Source of the DNA: an uncultured Flavobacteriaceae bacterium
Lineage (GTDB): Bacteria > Bacteroidota > Bacteroidia > Flavobacteriales > Flavobacteriaceae
Assembly: GCA_947500435.1 (NCBI GenBank)
Contig: CANMRV010000004.1
Coordinates: 1 to 64,000, forward strand
Reading direction: 5' to 3'
Length of the DNA stretch: 64,000 nucleotides
Of this stretch, positions 63,618-64,000 are shown in pieces; the stretch's first letter is position 1; each line of letters opens with the position of its first letter. The notes beneath the pieces are model-generated. The model did no database searches, had not been told where the DNA came from, and saw only the letters and a program-made list of their open reading frames with translations. The position numbers were made by a program, and so were the translations under genes.

Positions 63618-64000
63618 ATGTCAGATCAAAGCGAATTTAGATTTTCCAATTCGGTATTAGTTGTGCCCCTTGCAGCGGTACTAGCAATATGGTTTGTCTA
63701 TTGGATGGAATTACGTTTTCAGACCAATCTAAATGATTTTGGACTTTACCCAAGAAGATTTTCGGGTTTAAAGGGTATTTTCTTTAGTCCATTTATCCAC
63801 GGTTCCTTGGAACATTTATACAATAATACTATCCCTTTAGCTCTTTTATTGGCCTCTTTATTTTACTTCTACCGAGATGTGGCTATTAAGGTATTGTTAT
63901 TCGGAGCTCTTTTTTCAGGATTAATTACTTGGGGAATAGCCCGACCTTCATATCATATTGGAGCAAGTGGAATTATTTATCTTCTTGCAAGCTTTATTTT
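63618..64000 (+). CDS. Rhomboid family serine protease (partial)
   Basis: The open frame starts at ATG 63618 and runs off the window with 127 complete codons. Several hydrophobic segments, the motif HGSLEHLYNN (about residues 62-71) and the active-site GASG (near the end, in HIGASGIIYLL) identify an intramembrane rhomboid protease. The catalytic His and the rest lie outside the window. Confidence 0.85.
   Translation, partial: MSDQSEFRFSNSVLVVPLAAVLAIWFVYWMELRFQTNLNDFGLYPRRFSGLKGIFFSPFIHGSLEHLYNNTIPLALLLASLFYFYRDVAIKVLLFGALFSGLITWGIARPSYHIGASGIIYLLASFI

Overview
The window is a stretch of bacterial chromosome from the phylum Bacteroidota, almost certainly family Flavobacteriaceae. The base composition is AT-rich. 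Shine-Dalgarno sites are lacking, and many genes have the Bacteroidota -7 promoter box TAnnTTTG just upstream. The gene content is typical of the family: HPPK-deoxynucleoside kinase and HPRT-adenylate kinase fusions, DUF6089-uppS-bamA-ompH-ompH order, a GH3 enzyme, an SGNH lipoprotein, DUF5723, a very large alpha-2-macroglobulin and CarboxypepD_reg proteins. No tRNA, rRNA, CRISPR array, prophage or complete insertion sequence is visible. Nearly all DNA is coding, and the genes look intact.

Layout. 1-9.7 kb: a TTAAACC heptamer array, a SPOUT RNA methyltransferase, folK-dNK, sppA, a queuosine-precursor transporter, an AsmA-like protein, DUF2797 and GH3. 9.7-12.9 kb: a membrane-bound AraC-type regulator, two exported proteins of unknown function and a small hydrolase. 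12.9-16.3 kb (minus): tig, clpP, clpX, the protein quality-control locus, with a strong terminator between tig and clpP. 16.4-20 kb (minus): a small membrane protein, an SGNH lipoprotein, and pdxJ coupled to an alpha/beta hydrolase. 20-27.4 kb (plus): CBS protein, nadK, DUF6089, uppS, bamA and two OmpH/Skp chaperones, an envelope-biogenesis block. 27.5-33 kb (minus): a KASIII-like/methyltransferase/glycosyltransferase trio and gcvP. 33-38 kb: a degenerate UbiA-like protein, an ECF sigma factor with a small zinc anti-sigma, a divergent rhodanese lipoprotein, and an LRR-DUF1963 fusion. 38-42.9 kb: M3 peptidase, purE, purK and the divergent hpt-adk fusion. 43-54 kb: a GNAT enzyme, obgE, a transglutaminase/CarboxypepD pair, a 195-bp inverted-repeat element and a 2032-residue alpha-2-macroglobulin. 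54-64 kb: cupin, Mpl-like ligase, radC, polysaccharide deacetylase-like protein, YjjG-type phosphatase, a lipoprotein/DUF5723 pair, rarA and a truncated rhomboid protease.

How it fits together: the window is mainly housekeeping and envelope functions. Outer-membrane assembly (bamA, ompH), envelope proteolysis (sppA, rhomboid, A2M, Clp), wall precursor recycling and lipid carrier (mpl, uppS), purine synthesis and salvage (purEK, hpt-adk, folK-dNK) and DNA repair (radC, rarA) are all represented. I found no clear, wholly new multi-gene system. The points most worth a second look are the heptamer arrays, the two inverted-repeat elements (47.2-47.4 kb and 57.0-57.1 kb), the KASIII/methyltransferase/glycosyltransferase trio, the LRR-DUF1963 fusion, the fused nucleotide enzymes with non-ATG starts, and the terminator inside the tig-clpP interval.
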